A stretch of DNA of 64,000 bases, taken from an uncultured Gammaproteobacteria bacterium (GTDB taxonomy: Bacteria; Pseudomonadota; Gammaproteobacteria; GCA-002705445; GCA-002716945). The notes beneath the pieces were generated by a model, which was not told the DNA's origin, did not search any database, and saw only the letters and a program-made list of their open reading frames with translations. Below, piece after piece: positions 45,487 through 55,543 of the stretch (its first letter is position 1; the number at the start of each line of letters is the position of its first letter). The translations under genes and the position numbers were made by a program. The stretch lies in assembly GCA_905479195.1 (NCBI GenBank), contig CAJQLO010000002.1, positions 124,001 to 188,000 of the forward strand, in the 5' to 3' direction.

Positions 45487-46836
45487 TTACCTCATTCCTC
45501 CGCCAATACCTTTTAAATTAGCTTTCTTCATCATTCCTTCGTATTGATGTGACAATAAGTGGGATTGTATTTGAGCCATTAAATCCATTACGACTATTAC
45601 TACGATTAATAACGATGTTCCACCGAAATAAAAAGGTACATTAAAATATAAAATCAGAAACTCAGGTAATAAGCATACTGTAGTTATATATATAGCGCCA
45701 ATAGTCGTTAATTTAGTAGTTATATCATCAATATATTCTGCTGTTTGCTCTCCTGGTCTAATGCCTGGGATAAAAGCTCCTGTTTTTTTAAGATTATCCG
45801 CTGTCTCTCTAGCATTAAAGACAAGTGCGGTATAAAAATAACAAAAGAATATAATCGCGAATGAGTAAAGCAATATATACAATGGTTGTCCTGGGGATAA
45901 TGATAAAGCGATACTTTGCACTATACCTCCCTCATTACCTATTCCACCCCAACTCGCAATAGTTGCTGGGAATAATATTATTGCTGAAGCAAAAATTGGT
46001 GGTATTACTCCAGCCATATTAATTTTTAATGGTAAATGTGAACTTTGTGCAGCATACATTTTTCTGCCCTGCATTTTTCTTGCATAATTTATTGGGATTT
46101 TTCTTTGCCCACGCTCAACATATATCACGACAGCCGTAATTAATATTACTAATAAAAATATAAGAATTACCGTAAAACCTTGTAACTCTCCATTGCTTGC
46201 TAGCTCAACCGTATTACCAATAGCCGAAGGTAAACCGGCAACTATGCCAGCAAATATAAGTATTGATATGCCATTACCAATTCCTCTTTCTGTGATTTGT
46301 TCTCCTAACCATACAAGGAACATTGTCCCGGTGACTAAGGTTATAACGGCTATACCAACAAAAGTGAAACCTGGATCAAGAACTAATATAGTGCTGCCCG
46401 TATTTTGATTTTGAAGAGCAGATGAAACTCCAAAAGACTGCATAATTGCAAGTACTAAAGTAAAGTATCTAGTATATTTGGTAATTTTTTTTCTTCCTCT
46501 TTCTCCTTCTTTTCTCAACTGTACTAGGGGCGCATAAACATGCGTCATCATCTGGATAATAATTGATGCTGAGATATATGGCATTACTCCTAGCGCAAAT
46601 AGTGACATTCTGGATAGCGAACCACCGGAAAACATATTAAACATATCCAAGATACTGCCTCTTTGCTGCTCAAATAAAAATTTCATAACGGAAGGGTCAA
46701 TGCCCGGCAATGTAATAAAACTTCCTAGTCTAAAGACCATTAAAGCAAGTACAACAAAGATAATTCTTTGCCTTAACTCAACTGATTTTGTCAAACCACC
46801 AAGTCCGCCTGTCATATTATTTCCTGATCTAGACAT
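45487..46836 (-). CDS. secY: Protein translocase subunit SecY
   Basis: Channel subunit of the Sec translocon (449 residues, ten membrane segments). Plug/first-helix region [22 protein letters not shown] near 82-93, and G-I-R-P-G-E-Q-T near 352 are characteristic. It keeps the standard position rplO-secY-rpmJ in the spc operon. Confidence 0.98.
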   Translation of the reverse strand: MSRSGNNMTGGLGGLTKSVELRQRIIFVVLALMVFRLGSFITLPGIDPSVMKFLFEQQRGSILDMFNMFSGGSLSRMSLFALGVMPYISASIIIQMMTHVYAPLVQLRKEGERGRKKITKYTRYFTLVLAIMQSFGVSSALQNQNTGSTILVLDPGFTFVGIAVITLVTGTMFLVWLGEQITERGIGNGISILIFAGIVAGLPSAIGNTVELASNGELQGFTVILIFLLVILITAVVIYVERGQRKIPINYARKMQGRKMYAAQSSHLPLKINMAGVIPPIFASAIILFPATIASWGGIGNEGGIVQSIALSLSPGQPLYILLYSFAIIFFCYFYTALVFNARETADNLKKTGAFIPGIRPGEQTAEYIDDITTKLTTIGAIYITTVCLLPEFLILYFNVPFYFGGTSLLIVVIVVMDLMAQIQSHLLSHQYEGMMKKANLKGIGGGMR

Positions 46837-46842
46837 ATTTCC

Positions 46843-47265
46843 TTACTTCTTTGTGAATTCCATTACAGATTTAGTGCACGCCATATCTTTTAAAGTTTTC
46901 TTCTCTTTAATGGTGCAGGGCCCTATTATTTTTACTTTTTGAATCTTTGTTTTTATTAATTTATATTTTCTTAATAATTCTATTGTTACTTCATCTTCTT
47001 TAATTTTCACTAAATGATCGTATTTAACCTCAGTAGAAAGAAGATTAACGCGAGATGAAAATCCAACTTTTGGAAGTCTTCTTTGCAAGGGCATTTGTCC
47101 ACCCTCAAAACCTATACGGATTGTTCCGCCTGTTCTTGCTTTCTGACCCTTATGGCCTCTACCGCAAGTTTTCCCAGTACCTGACCCACCGCCTCTACCA
47201 ACTCTTTTTTTATTAGATTTGCTATCGCTATTAGGTTTTATTTCATTCAATAAACTACTCATCAT
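46843..47265 (-). CDS. rplO: Ribosomal protein L15
   Basis: Late-assembling 50S protein (140 residues) with the Gly/Arg-rich N-terminal extension [19 protein letters not shown] and [14 protein letters not shown] near 54-67. The second Met is an equally possible start. Spc operon, 8 bases after rpmD. Confidence 0.97.
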   Translation of the reverse strand: MMSSLLNEIKPNSDSKSNKKRVGRGGGSGTGKTCGRGHKGQKARTGGTIRIGFEGGQMPLQRRLPKVGFSSRVNLLSTEVKYDHLVKIKEDEVTIELLRKYKLIKTKIQKVKIIGPCTIKEKKTLKDMACTKSVMEFTKK

Positions 47266-47273
47266 TTTACCTA

Positions 47274-47465
47274 CTAATTACTAATTTCTACCATATGTCT
47301 TACAACTCTAATCATTCCTCGGATTGCCGGAGTATCTTCAAGTGTAACTTCATGGTTAATTCTTCTTAATCCCAAACCTTTAATTGATGCCACTTGTTTT
47401 TTTGTGCTACCAATCAAACTTCTTGTTTGCTTAACTGTTACTGTATTTTTATCTTGCTTGGCCAT
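47274..47465 (-). CDS. rpmD: Ribosomal protein L30
   Basis: A short 50S protein (63 residues) with [20 protein letters not shown] and D-T-P-A-I-R-G-M-I. Gap of 2 bases to rpsE. Normal size for the bacterial protein. Confidence 0.96.
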   Translation of the reverse strand: MAKQDKNTVTVKQTRSLIGSTKKQVASIKGLGLRRINHEVTLEDTPAIRGMIRVVRHMVEISN

Positions 47466-47467
47466 TA

Positions 47468-47959
47468 TTATAACTCACTTGTTTTTTTGCCACGTTTTGC
47501 TGCTACATATGCAGGATAAAACATAGACTCTAAACCCTTAACCGTTGCTTTTACAACATTAATAGGGTTAGTTGAACCAATACTTTTTGCTAAAACATTA
47601 TGGATACCAGTAGCTTCAAATACAGCTCTCATGGCTCCGCCTGCAATTACTCCAGTACCTTCTCCGGCTGGTTTCATGAAAATTTTAGCCGCACCATGCG
47701 AATGTGTGACTTCATGATGCAAAGTTCCATTTTTAAGAGCAACACTGACCATACTATTTTTAGCTTTATCCATTGCCTTTTGTATAGCCATTGGCACTTC
47801 TTTTGCCTTTCCATAACCATAACCAATTCTACCATTACCGTCTCCGACAACTGTTAATGCAGTAAAACTAAATTGTCTACCACCTTTAACAACTTTAGCT
47901 GTACGATTTACGGCAACTAATTTTTCTATATAATCTGATTTTTTATCATCGTATGCCAT
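47468..47959 (-). CDS. rpsE: Ribosomal protein S5
   Basis: 30S protein at the mRNA entry and decoding fidelity site (163 residues). [16 protein letters not shown] near 18-33, G-Y-G-K-A-K-E-V-P near 48, and [10 protein letters not shown] near 106. Its ATG shares one base with the rplR stop (TAATG). Confidence 0.98.
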   Translation of the reverse strand: MAYDDKKSDYIEKLVAVNRTAKVVKGGRQFSFTALTVVGDGNGRIGYGYGKAKEVPMAIQKAMDKAKNSMVSVALKNGTLHHEVTHSHGAAKIFMKPAGEGTGVIAGGAMRAVFEATGIHNVLAKSIGSTNPINVVKATVKGLESMFYPAYVAAKRGKKTSEL

Positions 47960-48324
47960 TATATCTTCACTCCATTTTCACGCATAGAATCAGCTAAAGC
48001 TTTAATTTTTCCATGATATCTATAGCCTGATCTATCAAATGCTATTTTTCCAATTTTCTCTTTTTTAATATAATCTGCCATCAGTTTACCAATCATTTTT
48101 GAAGACTCAATATTATTAGATTTAATTTTCCCTTTAAGATCTTTTTGATTTGTAGATATAGTAGTAAGCACTTTACTTCCATTAGAAGTTAGAAGTTGCA
48201 CATATATGTGTTTAACTGATCTATACACGCTCAGCCTATATTCACTAGATACACTAATCCTAGCTCTTGACTTACGAGCACGTCTTAATCGCGAATCTCT
48301 GCTATTCTTATTTACACGGATCAT
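47959..48324 (-). CDS. rplR: Ribosomal protein L18
   Basis: 5S rRNA-binding protein (121 residues). [10 protein letters not shown] near 14-23 and [17 protein letters not shown] near 98-114 are typical. Overlaps rplF by 4 bases (ATGA) and rpsE by 1. Confidence 0.97.
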   Translation of the reverse strand: MIRVNKNSRDSRLRRARKSRARISVSSEYRLSVYRSVKHIYVQLLTSNGSKVLTTISTNQKDLKGKIKSNNIESSKMIGKLMADYIKKEKIGKIAFDRSGYRYHGKIKALADSMRENGVKI

Positions 48325-48848
48325 TTTTTCTTAGCCTCTTTTTTAATAACTTCTTCATCTTCATATCTAATACCTTTCCCTTTATAAGGTTCAGGAGGTC
48401 TATATGCTCTTATTTCTGCAGCAGCTTGGCCAACCTTTTGTTTATCAACACCGGTAATCACTATCTCTGTTTGAGTAGGTGTTTCAATTTTCAAACCTTC
48501 TGGTACTGGATAAACAACGGGGTGAGAAAAACCTACGGTTAACTCTAAATTTTTTAAATCAGCTTTTGCTCTATAACCAACCCCAATCATTTTTAATTTC
48601 TTAACCCAGTTACTGGTAACACCATGAACCATATTAGCAAGCAAAGCTCTTGTAGTTCCAGACAATGGTATACAATCTGCGTCTTCAGTTTTAACTTGAG
48701 CAAAACCATCTTTTACATCCACAGTAATATTAGAATGTTTCTCAAAAGAGAGTTTTCCCATTGGCCCCTCAATATTAATTAAATTCTCATTAATCATAAA
48801 TTTAATACTTTCAGGTATTTGAATTGGCTTACTTGCTATTTTAGACAT
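48321..48848 (-). CDS. rplF: Ribosomal protein L6
   Basis: 50S protein near the factor-binding centre (175 residues). S-K-I-A-S-K-P-I start, G-Y-R-A-K near 92 and V-G-Q-A-A-A-E-I-R-A-Y-R-P-P-E-P-Y-K-G-K-G near 138-158 identify it. Spc operon. Confidence 0.97.
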   Translation of the reverse strand: MSKIASKPIQIPESIKFMINENLINIEGPMGKLSFEKHSNITVDVKDGFAQVKTEDADCIPLSGTTRALLANMVHGVTSNWVKKLKMIGVGYRAKADLKNLELTVGFSHPVVYPVPEGLKIETPTQTEIVITGVDKQKVGQAAAEIRAYRPPEPYKGKGIRYEDEEVIKKEAKKK

Positions 48849-48857
48849 TTTTTATAC

Positions 48858-49250
48858 TTATGAGACAATGCAAATTATCTCACCTCCATAATTCTTTTCA
48901 CGGGCTTCTTTGTCGGTCATCACTCCATGTGATGTTGAGACAATACATATCCCTAGCCCATTTCTTACATTTGGTACTTGTTTTGCAGCCTTAAAAATAC
49001 GAAGACTAGGCTTGCTAATTCTTTCAATATTTTCTATAACCGGTTTGCCTTCATAATATTTCAATAATACCGTTAACTCTTTTTTAAGATCACCAGATAC
49101 CTCTGTGGAATCAATATAACCCTCGCTCTCAAGAACCTTGCAAATAGATAATTTCATTTTTGAAAAAGGCATAGTTACAGCTTCTTTTTCTGCGCTCTGC
49201 CCATTTCTTATTCTCGTTAGCAAATCTGCTATTGTATCGCTCATGCTCAT
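48858..49250 (-). CDS. rpsH: Ribosomal protein S8
   Basis: 16S rRNA-binding protein and, in E. coli, translational repressor of the spc operon (130 residues from ATG 49250). ATG 49262 would add four residues and overlap rps[14 protein letters not shown] matches the usual start. C-terminus T-S-H-G-V-M-T-D and G-G-E-I-I-C-I-V-S. Confidence 0.97.
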   Translation of the reverse strand: MSMSDTIADLLTRIRNGQSAEKEAVTMPFSKMKLSICKVLESEGYIDSTEVSGDLKKELTVLLKYYEGKPVIENIERISKPSLRIFKAAKQVPNVRNGLGICIVSTSHGVMTDKEAREKNYGGEIICIVS

Positions 49251-49255
49251 AATTT

Positions 49256-49561
49256 TTACCAACTCGCCTTAGTTAAACCAGGTATATCGCCCCTCATTGC
49301 AGCTTTTCTTAGCTTAGATCTTCCTAATCCAAATTTTCTATAAACTCCCCTTGGTCTTCCAGTCAAAGAACATCTGTTTCTTTGTCTAATAGCTGCTGAG
49401 TTAATAGGCAATTTTTGTAGTTTTTTTCTAAGCAACAATAACTCTTCCATCTCTAGGTCAGGATTTTTTAACTGTTCCTTAAGAGCATCTCTTTTAGTTG
49501 CATACTTTAATACGCATGTTGCGCGTTTTTTTTCTCTTTGAATTATTGAAAGTTTAGCCAT
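49256..49561 (-). CDS. rpsN: Ribosomal protein S14 (zinc-free type)
   Basis: 30S head protein, 101 residues, the long form without the C-x-x-C zinc ribbon. [14 protein letters not shown] near 59-72 and a C-terminus ending K-A-S-W are typical. Two bases separate it from rplE. Confidence 0.97.
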   Translation of the reverse strand: MAKLSIIQREKKRATCVLKYATKRDALKEQLKNPDLEMEELLLLRKKLQKLPINSAAIRQRNRCSLTGRPRGVYRKFGLGRSKLRKAAMRGDIPGLTKASW

Positions 49562-49563
49562 GA

Positions 49564-50100
49564 TTATTTAAATGGAAAATTAAATTGCTTAAAAAGCTCC
49601 ATTGCCTCCTGATTATTTTTAGCGCTAGTAGTGATTGTAATATCTAACCCTTTAATTCTATCTATCCTATCGAAATCTATTTCTGGAAAAATAATATGCT
49701 CCTTTACCCCTAATGTATAGTTACCTCTACCATCAAATGAATTAGGGTTTAAACCTCTAAAATCACGTGTTCTCGGTAGTGAAATTTTAATAAGTTTTTC
49801 AAAAAAATCATACATTTTTTCATTTCTAAGAGTGACTTTGCATCCAATCGGCATACCTTCTCTTAATTTAAAGTTAGCAATTGATTTTTTTGCATATGTT
49901 AAAACTGCTTTTTGTCCGCTTATCTGAGTTAATTCAGCTTGAGCTGACTCTAGTACTTTTTTATCACTCACTGCAGAACCTAATCCCATATTCAAGGTAA
50001 TTTTGGTTAATTTAGGAACATTCATTGGCGACTTAACCTTTAATACTTCCATTAAGGCTGGCACAATGTTGTCTCTATAAAATTCATTATATGTGTTCAT
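49564..50100 (-). CDS. rplE: Ribosomal protein L5
   Basis: 5S rRNA-binding protein of the central protuberance (178 residues). K-I-T-L-N-M-G-L-G near 32-40, [15 protein letters not shown] near 116-130 and I-F-P-E-I near 139. Spc operon, 1 base after rplX. Confidence 0.97.
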   Translation of the reverse strand: MNTYNEFYRDNIVPALMEVLKVKSPMNVPKLTKITLNMGLGSAVSDKKVLESAQAELTQISGQKAVLTYAKKSIANFKLREGMPIGCKVTLRNEKMYDFFEKLIKISLPRTRDFRGLNPNSFDGRGNYTLGVKEHIIFPEIDFDRIDRIKGLDITITTSAKNNQEAMELFKQFNFPFK

Positions 50101-50101
50101 A

Positions 50102-50419
50102 CTAAATATCTATAACCTCTTTACTTGACTTATATACCCTTACTTTTTTACCATTTTCTAATGTTTTCATTCCAACACGATCACCTTTTTTAGAAATTGG
50201 ATTTAAAATCATTACATTTGAGATTTGAATCGGCATTTCTTTTTCAATAATTCCACCACTCTCTTGCTTGTTAGGATTTGGCTTCACATGTTTCTTTGCT
50301 AAATTAATATTGGCAATTAATAGTTTATTAGGCTCAATAACTTTAAGAATTTCACCTTTTTTACCTTTATCTTTTCCTGCAATTACGATTACTGAATCGC
50401 CTTTCTTTAACTTATTCAT
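50102..50419 (-). CDS. rplX: Ribosomal protein L24
   Basis: Assembly initiator of the 50S subunit (105 residues) with a KOW motif: [17 protein letters not shown] near 6-22. V-K-P-N near 51 and I-S-N-V-M near 72. Overlaps rplN by 4 bases. Confidence 0.97.
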   Translation of the reverse strand: MNKLKKGDSVIVIAGKDKGKKGEILKVIEPNKLLIANINLAKKHVKPNPNKQESGGIIEKEMPIQISNVMILNPISKKGDRVGMKTLENGKKVRVYKSSKEVIDI

Positions 50420-50784
50420 AATACCTCTGGAGCTAACGATACAATTTTCATGAATGTTAACGCTCTTAATTCTCTTGTAACAGGTCCAAATATACGTGTT
50501 CCAAGTGGCTCTAGTTTAGCACTTAACAATACGCATGCATTGCTATCAAATCTTATGGCTGACCCATCAGGCCTTTTAATCGCTTTTTTAGTTCTCACTA
50601 CTACCGCATTGTATACCTCGCCTTTCTTGACCTTACCCTTAGGGATCGCATCTTTTATCGAGACCTTTATAACGTCACCAATAGATGCATATCTTCTATG
50701 CGAGCCACCTAATACTTTTATACACATTAATTTCTTTGCGCCGCTATTGTCTGCCGAGACTAATGTAGTTTGCATTTGTATCAT
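50416..50784 (-). CDS. rplN: Ribosomal protein L14
   Basis: 50S interface protein (122 residues), binding target of RsfS, whose gene is at 21642. M-I-Q-M-Q-T start, A-D-N-S-G-A-K-K near 11, V-K-K-G-E-V near 53 and F-G-P-V-T-R-E-L near 100. First gene of the spc operon, 9 bases after rpsQ. Confidence 0.97.
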   Translation of the reverse strand: MIQMQTTLVSADNSGAKKLMCIKVLGGSHRRYASIGDVIKVSIKDAIPKGKVKKGEVYNAVVVRTKKAIKRPDGSAIRFDSNACVLLSAKLEPLGTRIFGPVTRELRALTFMKIVSLAPEVL

Positions 50785-50793
50785 TTTATTTCT

Positions 50794-51036
50794 CTAATCT
50801 TCCTTAACCAAAGTCCAAAATTTTGTTTTTGAAATTGGTCTTGTTTGTTGTATGCGAACTTGTTGCCCAATTACACATTCATTATTTTCATCATGAATAT
50901 GAAACTTACTTGTCCTCTTGATAAATTTTCCGTTCACCGGATGCTTTATTTGCCTCTCAACTATTACAGTTGCAGACTTATCCATCTTATTACTAAATAC
51001 TTTAGCTAATATAATTTTTGCTTTTTTATTTTCCAT
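50794..51036 (-). CDS. rpsQ: Ribosomal protein S17
   Basis: 16S-binding OB-fold protein (80 residues from ATG 51036). ATG 51051 would add five basic residues and lengthen the overlap with rpmC; the shorter form aligns with E. coli S17. [14 protein letters not shown] and H-D-E-N-N-E-C are signatures. Last gene of the S10 operon. Confidence 0.95.
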   Translation of the reverse strand: MENKKAKIILAKVFSNKMDKSATVIVERQIKHPVNGKFIKRTSKFHIHDENNECVIGQQVRIQQTRPISKTKFWTLVKED

Positions 51037-51223
51037 CTGCTTTTTTCTCATTTAATATAGTTTTAATTCTAGCTATGCTTTTTTTATTTATAGAAAATAA
51101 GTGAGGTTTAGGGTTTAATCCTGTTCCCCTCTGTATACGCAATGTGAATCTTTCCTTAACCAGACCATCTAGCTCTTTCAGAAGTTCATCATTAGTTTTA
51201 TTTCTATATTCTTCAGTTTTCAT
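51026..51223 (-). CDS. rpmC: Ribosomal protein L29
   Basis: A 65-residue helical-hairpin protein at the tunnel exit, with [11 protein letters not shown] and [10 protein letters not shown]. Its ATG shares a base with the rplP stop (TAATG), and its end overlaps rpsQ by 11 bases. Confidence 0.95.
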   Translation of the reverse strand: MKTEEYRNKTNDELLKELDGLVKERFTLRIQRGTGLNPKPHLFSINKKSIARIKTILNEKKADGK

Positions 51224-51636
51224 TACATTATCGCCCTAGTTATGAAAGTAGTTATAACTGGTAATTTTGCCGAAGCCAATCTAAATGCTTCTCTTGCTAC
51301 TTCTTCAGTTACCCCTTCCATCTCATACAATACTTTACCAGGCTGTACTTTAGCTGCCCAATACTCTACATTACCTTTACCTTTACCCATTCTCACTTCA
51401 ACTGGTTTTTTAGTTATAGGGACATCTGGAAATATACGTATCCAAATTTTTCCACCACGTTTTATATATCTTGTCATTGCTCTTCTAGCAGCTTCTATCT
51501 GCCTAGCTGTTACTCGTCCACGCGTAATGGCCTTAAGACCAAATTCTCCAAAACTTACTTTAGCTCCAGATGTCGCAAACCCTCTGAGCTTACCTTTTTG
51601 CTGCTTTCTATACTTAGTTTTTTTTGGTTGTAACAT
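51223..51636 (-). CDS. rplP: Ribosomal protein L16
   Basis: 50S protein organising the A-site tRNA contact (137 residues). [11 protein letters not shown] start, R-I-F-P-D-V-P near 66-72 and M-G-K-G-K-G near 82. The R-x-x-x-R-x-A-M-T region near 68-75 is standard. S10 operon. Confidence 0.98.
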   Translation of the reverse strand: MLQPKKTKYRKQQKGKLRGFATSGAKVSFGEFGLKAITRGRVTARQIEAARRAMTRYIKRGGKIWIRIFPDVPITKKPVEVRMGKGKGNVEYWAAKVQPGKVLYEMEGVTEEVAREAFRLASAKLPVITTFITRAIM

Positions 51637-51638
51637 AT

Positions 51639-52328
51639 CTATTTGCCACCAATGGTATTCTTATTCATTTTCTTTTGAGATTCTTTAGTATTATCTGAGT
51701 CATCTGCATGATGGATCCATACTTTAATGCCAATAATTCCATATGTTGTCATTGCTTCTGCAACCCCATAATCAATATTTGCCTTAAGTGTATGCAAAGG
51801 CACTCGACCTTCCCTATACCACTCACTTCTTGCAATCTCTGCACCATTTAATCTTCCACCAACATTAACTTTAATTCCTAATGCTCCAAGCCTCATGGTA
51901 TTTGTTACCGCTCTTTTCATCGCCCTTCTATACATTATTCTTCTTTCTAATTGCTGAGCAATTCCTTCTGCAACTAAGTGAGCATCTAATTCTGGTTTTC
52001 TAATCTCTTTAACATTCAATTTAATTTTATTTTTTGGTAACCCCATGATTATAGAAATCTTGTTTCTATATTTATCTATATCTTCACCTTTTTTCCCAAT
52101 AACTATTCCAGGTCTAGATGAGTATACAGTTACAACTGCTTCTTTAGTTGGTCTTTCAATTAAGATTCTACTAATAGATGCATGCTTTAATGTAGCTCTC
52201 AAATAATCTCTAACCTTAATATCTTCTAATAAGAATTTTGGGAACTCCTTAGCATTAGCATACCATTTGGAATTCCAATCAGTTGAAATTCCTAACCTAT
52301 ATCCATGTGGATGTACTTTCTGTCCCAT
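51639..52328 (-). CDS. rpsC: Ribosomal protein S3
   Basis: 30S protein at the mRNA entry tunnel with helicase activity (229 residues). [13 protein letters not shown] start; KH domain with [10 protein letters not shown] near 68-77; C-terminal domain with [10 protein letters not shown] near 157. S10 operon. Confidence 0.98.
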   Translation of the reverse strand: MGQKVHPHGYRLGISTDWNSKWYANAKEFPKFLLEDIKVRDYLRATLKHASISRILIERPTKEAVVTVYSSRPGIVIGKKGEDIDKYRNKISIIMGLPKNKIKLNVKEIRKPELDAHLVAEGIAQQLERRIMYRRAMKRAVTNTMRLGALGIKVNVGGRLNGAEIARSEWYREGRVPLHTLKANIDYGVAEAMTTYGIIGIKVWIHHADDSDNTKESQKKMNKNTIGGK

Positions 52329-52330
52329 AA

Positions 52331-52672
52331 TTAAACCTCTTTACCGTCTGAAACAATTACCGTTATGTGGCTGCTTCTTTTTAAAATTTCGTTTACTCTT
52401 CCTCGAGCTCTTGGCATATGTCTTTTCTGTGTAGGACCTTCGTCTACTAAAATATTCTTAACCATCAAATCATCAATATCATGAGAATTATTATTCTCCG
52501 CATTGGCTACAGCTGATTCCAACACTTTTAAGATCATTCTAGATGCTTTCTTATTATTAAAAGTTAGGAATTCAATTGCTTTGTCTACTTTTAAACCTCT
52601 AACAACATTAGCTACAAGTCTAGCTTTCTGAGCAGAAATTCTTTGGTATTTTAATATTGCACGTGTATTCAT
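52331..52672 (-). CDS. rplV: Ribosomal protein L22
   Basis: Exit-tunnel protein (113 residues from ATG 52672). The open frame reaches 52741 but those residues overlap rpsS and are unlike L22. [14 protein letters not shown] near 12-25 and M-P-R-A-R-G-R-V-N near 86 are diagnostic. The macrolide-related beta-hairpin appears normal in length. Confidence 0.97.
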   Translation of the reverse strand: MNTRAILKYQRISAQKARLVANVVRGLKVDKAIEFLTFNNKKASRMILKVLESAVANAENNNSHDIDDLMVKNILVDEGPTQKRHMPRARGRVNEILKRSSHITVIVSDGKEV

Positions 52673-52676
52673 AATC

Positions 52677-52955
52677 TTACGTAGCCTTAGCTTTTCTGTC
52701 TCCCGAATGTCCTTTAAATAATCTTGTTGGCGAAAATTCACCTAGTTTATGGCCAACCATATTTTCCGTAACATATACGGGCACATGTTGTTTACCATTA
52801 TGAACTCCGATTGTTAGACCAACCATATCTGGTGATATAACAGATCTCCTTGACCATGTCTTAATTGGTTTTTTATCATTATTCTCCACAGCTTTATCAA
52901 CTTTAGCTTGTAAATGATAATCAATAAAAGGCCCTTTTTTAAGTGATCTTGCCAT
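52677..52955 (-). CDS. rpsS: Ribosomal protein S19
   Basis: 30S head protein contacting S13 (92 residues). [10 protein letters not shown] start, [10 protein letters not shown] near 35-44, H-N-G-K-Q-H-V-P-V near 52 and [11 protein letters not shown] near 68. S10 operon. Confidence 0.98.
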   Translation of the reverse strand: MARSLKKGPFIDYHLQAKVDKAVENNDKKPIKTWSRRSVISPDMVGLTIGVHNGKQHVPVYVTENMVGHKLGEFSPTRLFKGHSGDRKAKAT

Positions 52956-52957
52956 AA

Positions 52958-53794
52958 TTATTTCCTTTTCTTGTTAGATCTACGTCTAACTATCATGTTA
53001 TCTGTTCTTTTATTAGATCTTGTTTTATAACCCTTAGTAGGTGTTCCCCATGGAGAAACAGGATGTCTACCACCGGATGTTTTTCCTTCACCACCACCAT
53101 GTGGATGATCAATAGGATTCATTGCTACTCCTCTAACAGTAGGTCTAACACCAAGCCATCTTTTAGCACCGGCTTTACCGAGTGATTGTAAATTAAATTC
53201 ACTATTACCAACTTCACCAATAGTAGCTTTACACTTAGAGAATATTTTTCTCATTTCACCAGACCTTAGCTTGATAGTGACGTATTCTCCCTCTATAGCT
53301 GCTATCTGAGCAGAAGTACCAGCACTTCTTGCAATTTGGGCACCTTTTTCAGGTTTCATTTCAATACAATGAACCTGTGTACCAACTGGTATATTTTTCA
53401 TTGGTAACGAATTTCCAATTGCTATTGGTGATGCTTCACCAGATATTATCGGATCTCCAGGTTTAATATTCTTAGGAGCGATAATATATCTACGCTCTCC
53501 ATCTATGTATAACAGTAATGCTATATGAGCGTTTCTATTTGGATCATACTCAAGTCTTTCAACTTTTGCTGCAATATTATCTTTATCGCGTTTAAAATCA
53601 ATTATGCGGTAACTTCTTTTATGCCCGCCACCGATGTGCCTAGTAGTTATTCTACCTTTATTATTTCTACCACCAGTCTTACTAAGTTTAGCTATTAATG
53701 CTTCGCACGGCTTACCTTTATGAAGCTCAGGGCTGCTAATTTTAACTTTATGTCTTACTCCCGGAGAAGTTGGTTTTGATCTTATTAATGCCAT
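52958..53794 (-). CDS. rplB: Ribosomal protein L2
   Basis: Core 50S protein essential for peptidyl transfer and subunit joining (278 residues). R-R-Y-I-I-A-P near 101, [16 protein letters not shown] near 222-237 including the conserved His, and a basic C-terminus ending K-K-R-K. Overlaps rplW by 1 base. Confidence 0.98.
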   Translation of the reverse strand: MALIRSKPTSPGVRHKVKISSPELHKGKPCEALIAKLSKTGGRNNKGRITTRHIGGGHKRSYRIIDFKRDKDNIAAKVERLEYDPNRNAHIALLLYIDGERRYIIAPKNIKPGDPIISGEASPIAIGNSLPMKNIPVGTQVHCIEMKPEKGAQIARSAGTSAQIAAIEGEYVTIKLRSGEMRKIFSKCKATIGEVGNSEFNLQSLGKAGAKRWLGVRPTVRGVAMNPIDHPHGGGEGKTSGGRHPVSPWGTPTKGYKTRSNKRTDNMIVRRRSNKKRK

Positions 53795-54096
53795 TACTTA
53801 GCCTCTAATTCTCCGTAGCTTATGTCATAACCTTCTTTGAGTTTAACGTATGCTTTTTTCCAATCTTTAGTTTTACCGAATTTTCTTCCAACTCTTTTAA
53901 GTTTTCCTGGTACATTTAATAAACGTACTTGCTCTACCTTAACTTCAAACATTTTTTCAACAGCTTTTTTTACTTCTAATTTATTAGCATCTTTTAGTAC
54001 TGAAAATACATGCTGTTTTTCTAAGTCAGCTTTTGCTGTCGCTTTTTCAGAAATGCGCGGCGAAACAATTATATTCATTAATCTTTCATTATTCAT
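53794..54096 (-). CDS. rplW: Ribosomal protein L23
   Basis: Exit-tunnel protein that docks trigger factor and SRP (100 residues). P-R-I-S-E-K-A near 13, [13 protein letters not shown] near 42-54 and K-L-K-R-V-G-R near 65. Overlaps rplD by 4 bases. Confidence 0.97.
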   Translation of the reverse strand: MNNERLMNIIVSPRISEKATAKADLEKQHVFSVLKDANKLEVKKAVEKMFEVKVEQVRLLNVPGKLKRVGRKFGKTKDWKKAYVKLKEGYDISYGELEAK

Positions 54097-54671
54097 GATG
54101 TCATACCTTGCACTTTATCAAGTATCGCCGAATCGATAATCACATTATCATATCTCATTAAATTATAAGGGTTCATTCCGAGTGGGCTCACTATCTCTAC
54201 ATTTTTAAGATTTCTTCCAGCCAAGAAAACATTTATTTTTCCTTCGTGAACTATAAGTAACGTATTTGTTATTTTTAGTTTTGTTAACTCTGCTACAAAT
54301 GCTTTTGTTTTTGGCTCTGTAACATTAAAATCTTCTACACAAAATAAACGTTCTTTTCTATTTAACTCAGAAAAAATACAATTCATTGCATTTTTATACA
54401 TTTTTTTATTAATCTTTTTATTATAATCTTTTGGTGATGCAGCGAATGTTACTCCACCTTTTCTCCAGATTGGACCTCTTGTTGTTCCAGCTCTTGCTCT
54501 ACCAGAACCTTTTTGGGGTCTAGGTTTTGCGCCACCACCACTTACTGCTGATCTATTTTTCTGTGCTTTTGTGCCAGAACGTTGATTTGACATATAGTCA
54601 GTCGCAACCTGATGAACAAGTGACTCATTAAACTCTTTACTAAATATCTTATTTAAATCTATTGCAGCCAT
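54093..54671 (-). CDS. rplD: Ribosomal protein L4
   Basis: 50S tunnel-constriction protein; in E. coli also the autorepressor of the S10 operon (192 residues). Tunnel loop K-P-R-P-Q-K-G-S-G-R-A-R-A-G near 50-63, and S-P-L-G-M-N-P-Y-N-L-M-R-Y near 162. The usual S10 leader cannot be placed here because rpsJ abuts fusA directly. Confidence 0.97.
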   Translation of the reverse strand: MAAIDLNKIFSKEFNESLVHQVATDYMSNQRSGTKAQKNRSAVSGGGAKPRPQKGSGRARAGTTRGPIWRKGGVTFAASPKDYNKKINKKMYKNAMNCIFSELNRKERLFCVEDFNVTEPKTKAFVAELTKLKITNTLLIVHEGKINVFLAGRNLKNVEIVSPLGMNPYNLMRYDNVIIDSAILDKVQGMTS

Positions 54672-54675
54672 TTTA

Positions 54676-55434
54676 TTATTCTTTAGTTCCTTCTTCTGCT
54701 TTTACATTTTCAGCAGGTTTTGATTCTTTACTTGGAGCTGCTGCTTTAGCTTCTTCTACAACAGTTTCTTCGATTGTTAATATTTCTCTAGGAGTATATT
54801 TTTTTCTAGTTGGTTTGATAATTACGTTTGATCCGTCATGTCCAGGTATTGATCCTTTTACTAATATTGTATTGTCATCTAAAAGAATTTTAACTATTAC
54901 TAAATTTTGAATTGTATTTCTAACATTACCTAGCTGACCAGCCATTTTTTTACCTTTGAATACACGTCCAGGATCTTGACATTGACCTGTAGCACCAAGA
55001 GCACGATGTGATAATGAATTACCATGTGTAGCATCTTGAGTTGCAAAATGATGACGTTTTACTCCACCCTGAAAACCTTTACCAAGTGTAGTTCCTGTAA
55101 TATCAACATGTTCTCCAACTTTAAATAAACTTAAGTCAATTGATTTTCCGATTTCTAAACCTTCCATCTCTTTGTCGTTCAGTCTAAATTCCATTAGTCC
55201 TTTACCAGGAGATACTGCAGCTTTCTTATAATGTCCAAGGACAGCTTTATTTACTTTAGATTCTTTCTTTTGGCCATAAGATACTTGTACAGCTTTATAG
55301 CCATCTTTCTCTAATGTTTTGATTTGTGTGATTTGAGTAGGGGAAACACTAATTGCAGTAACTGGGACAGATATGCCTGTGCTATCAAATATTCTAGTCA
55401 TTCCGGCCTTCTGGCCTATAATACCCATGCCCAT
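54676..55434 (-). CDS. rplC: Ribosomal protein L3 with acidic/Ala-rich C-terminal tail
   Basis: Early 50S assembly protein. The core (about 1-212) is standard: G-Q-K-A-G-M-T-R-I-F near 7, K-G-F-Q-G-G-V-K-R-H-H near 118, H-R-A-L-G-A-T-G near 143. The protein has 252 residues against 209 in E. coli; the extra 40 form a C-terminal tail rich in Glu, Ala and Lys (E-E-T-V-V-E-E-A-K-A-A-A-P, then A-E-E-G-T-K-E at the end), probably disordered. A 109-base gap separates it from rpsJ and contains a weak 6-bp inverted repeat (55492-55513), so separate initiation or mRNA processing is possible. Confidence 0.96.
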   Translation of the reverse strand: MGMGIIGQKAGMTRIFDSTGISVPVTAISVSPTQITQIKTLEKDGYKAVQVSYGQKKESKVNKAVLGHYKKAAVSPGKGLMEFRLNDKEMEGLEIGKSIDLSLFKVGEHVDITGTTLGKGFQGGVKRHHFATQDATHGNSLSHRALGATGQCQDPGRVFKGKKMAGQLGNVRNTIQNLVIVKILLDDNTILVKGSIPGHDGSNVIIKPTRKKYTPREILTIEETVVEEAKAAAPSKESKPAENVKAEEGTKE

Positions 55435-55543
55435 TTTATTATCCTCAAAATGATAAAGTTAGTTATAATACTGTTTTATACGTAAAATGTGCTGAATCTT
55501 AACATATATTCAGTGTTTTATGTATGATTTTTAACGAAAAATG

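Noticed and set aside
55492-55513. Hairpin between rpsJ and rplC as a terminator
   Set aside because: The stem is only 6 AT-rich pairs with a 10-base loop and no T-run; noted only as weak structure.
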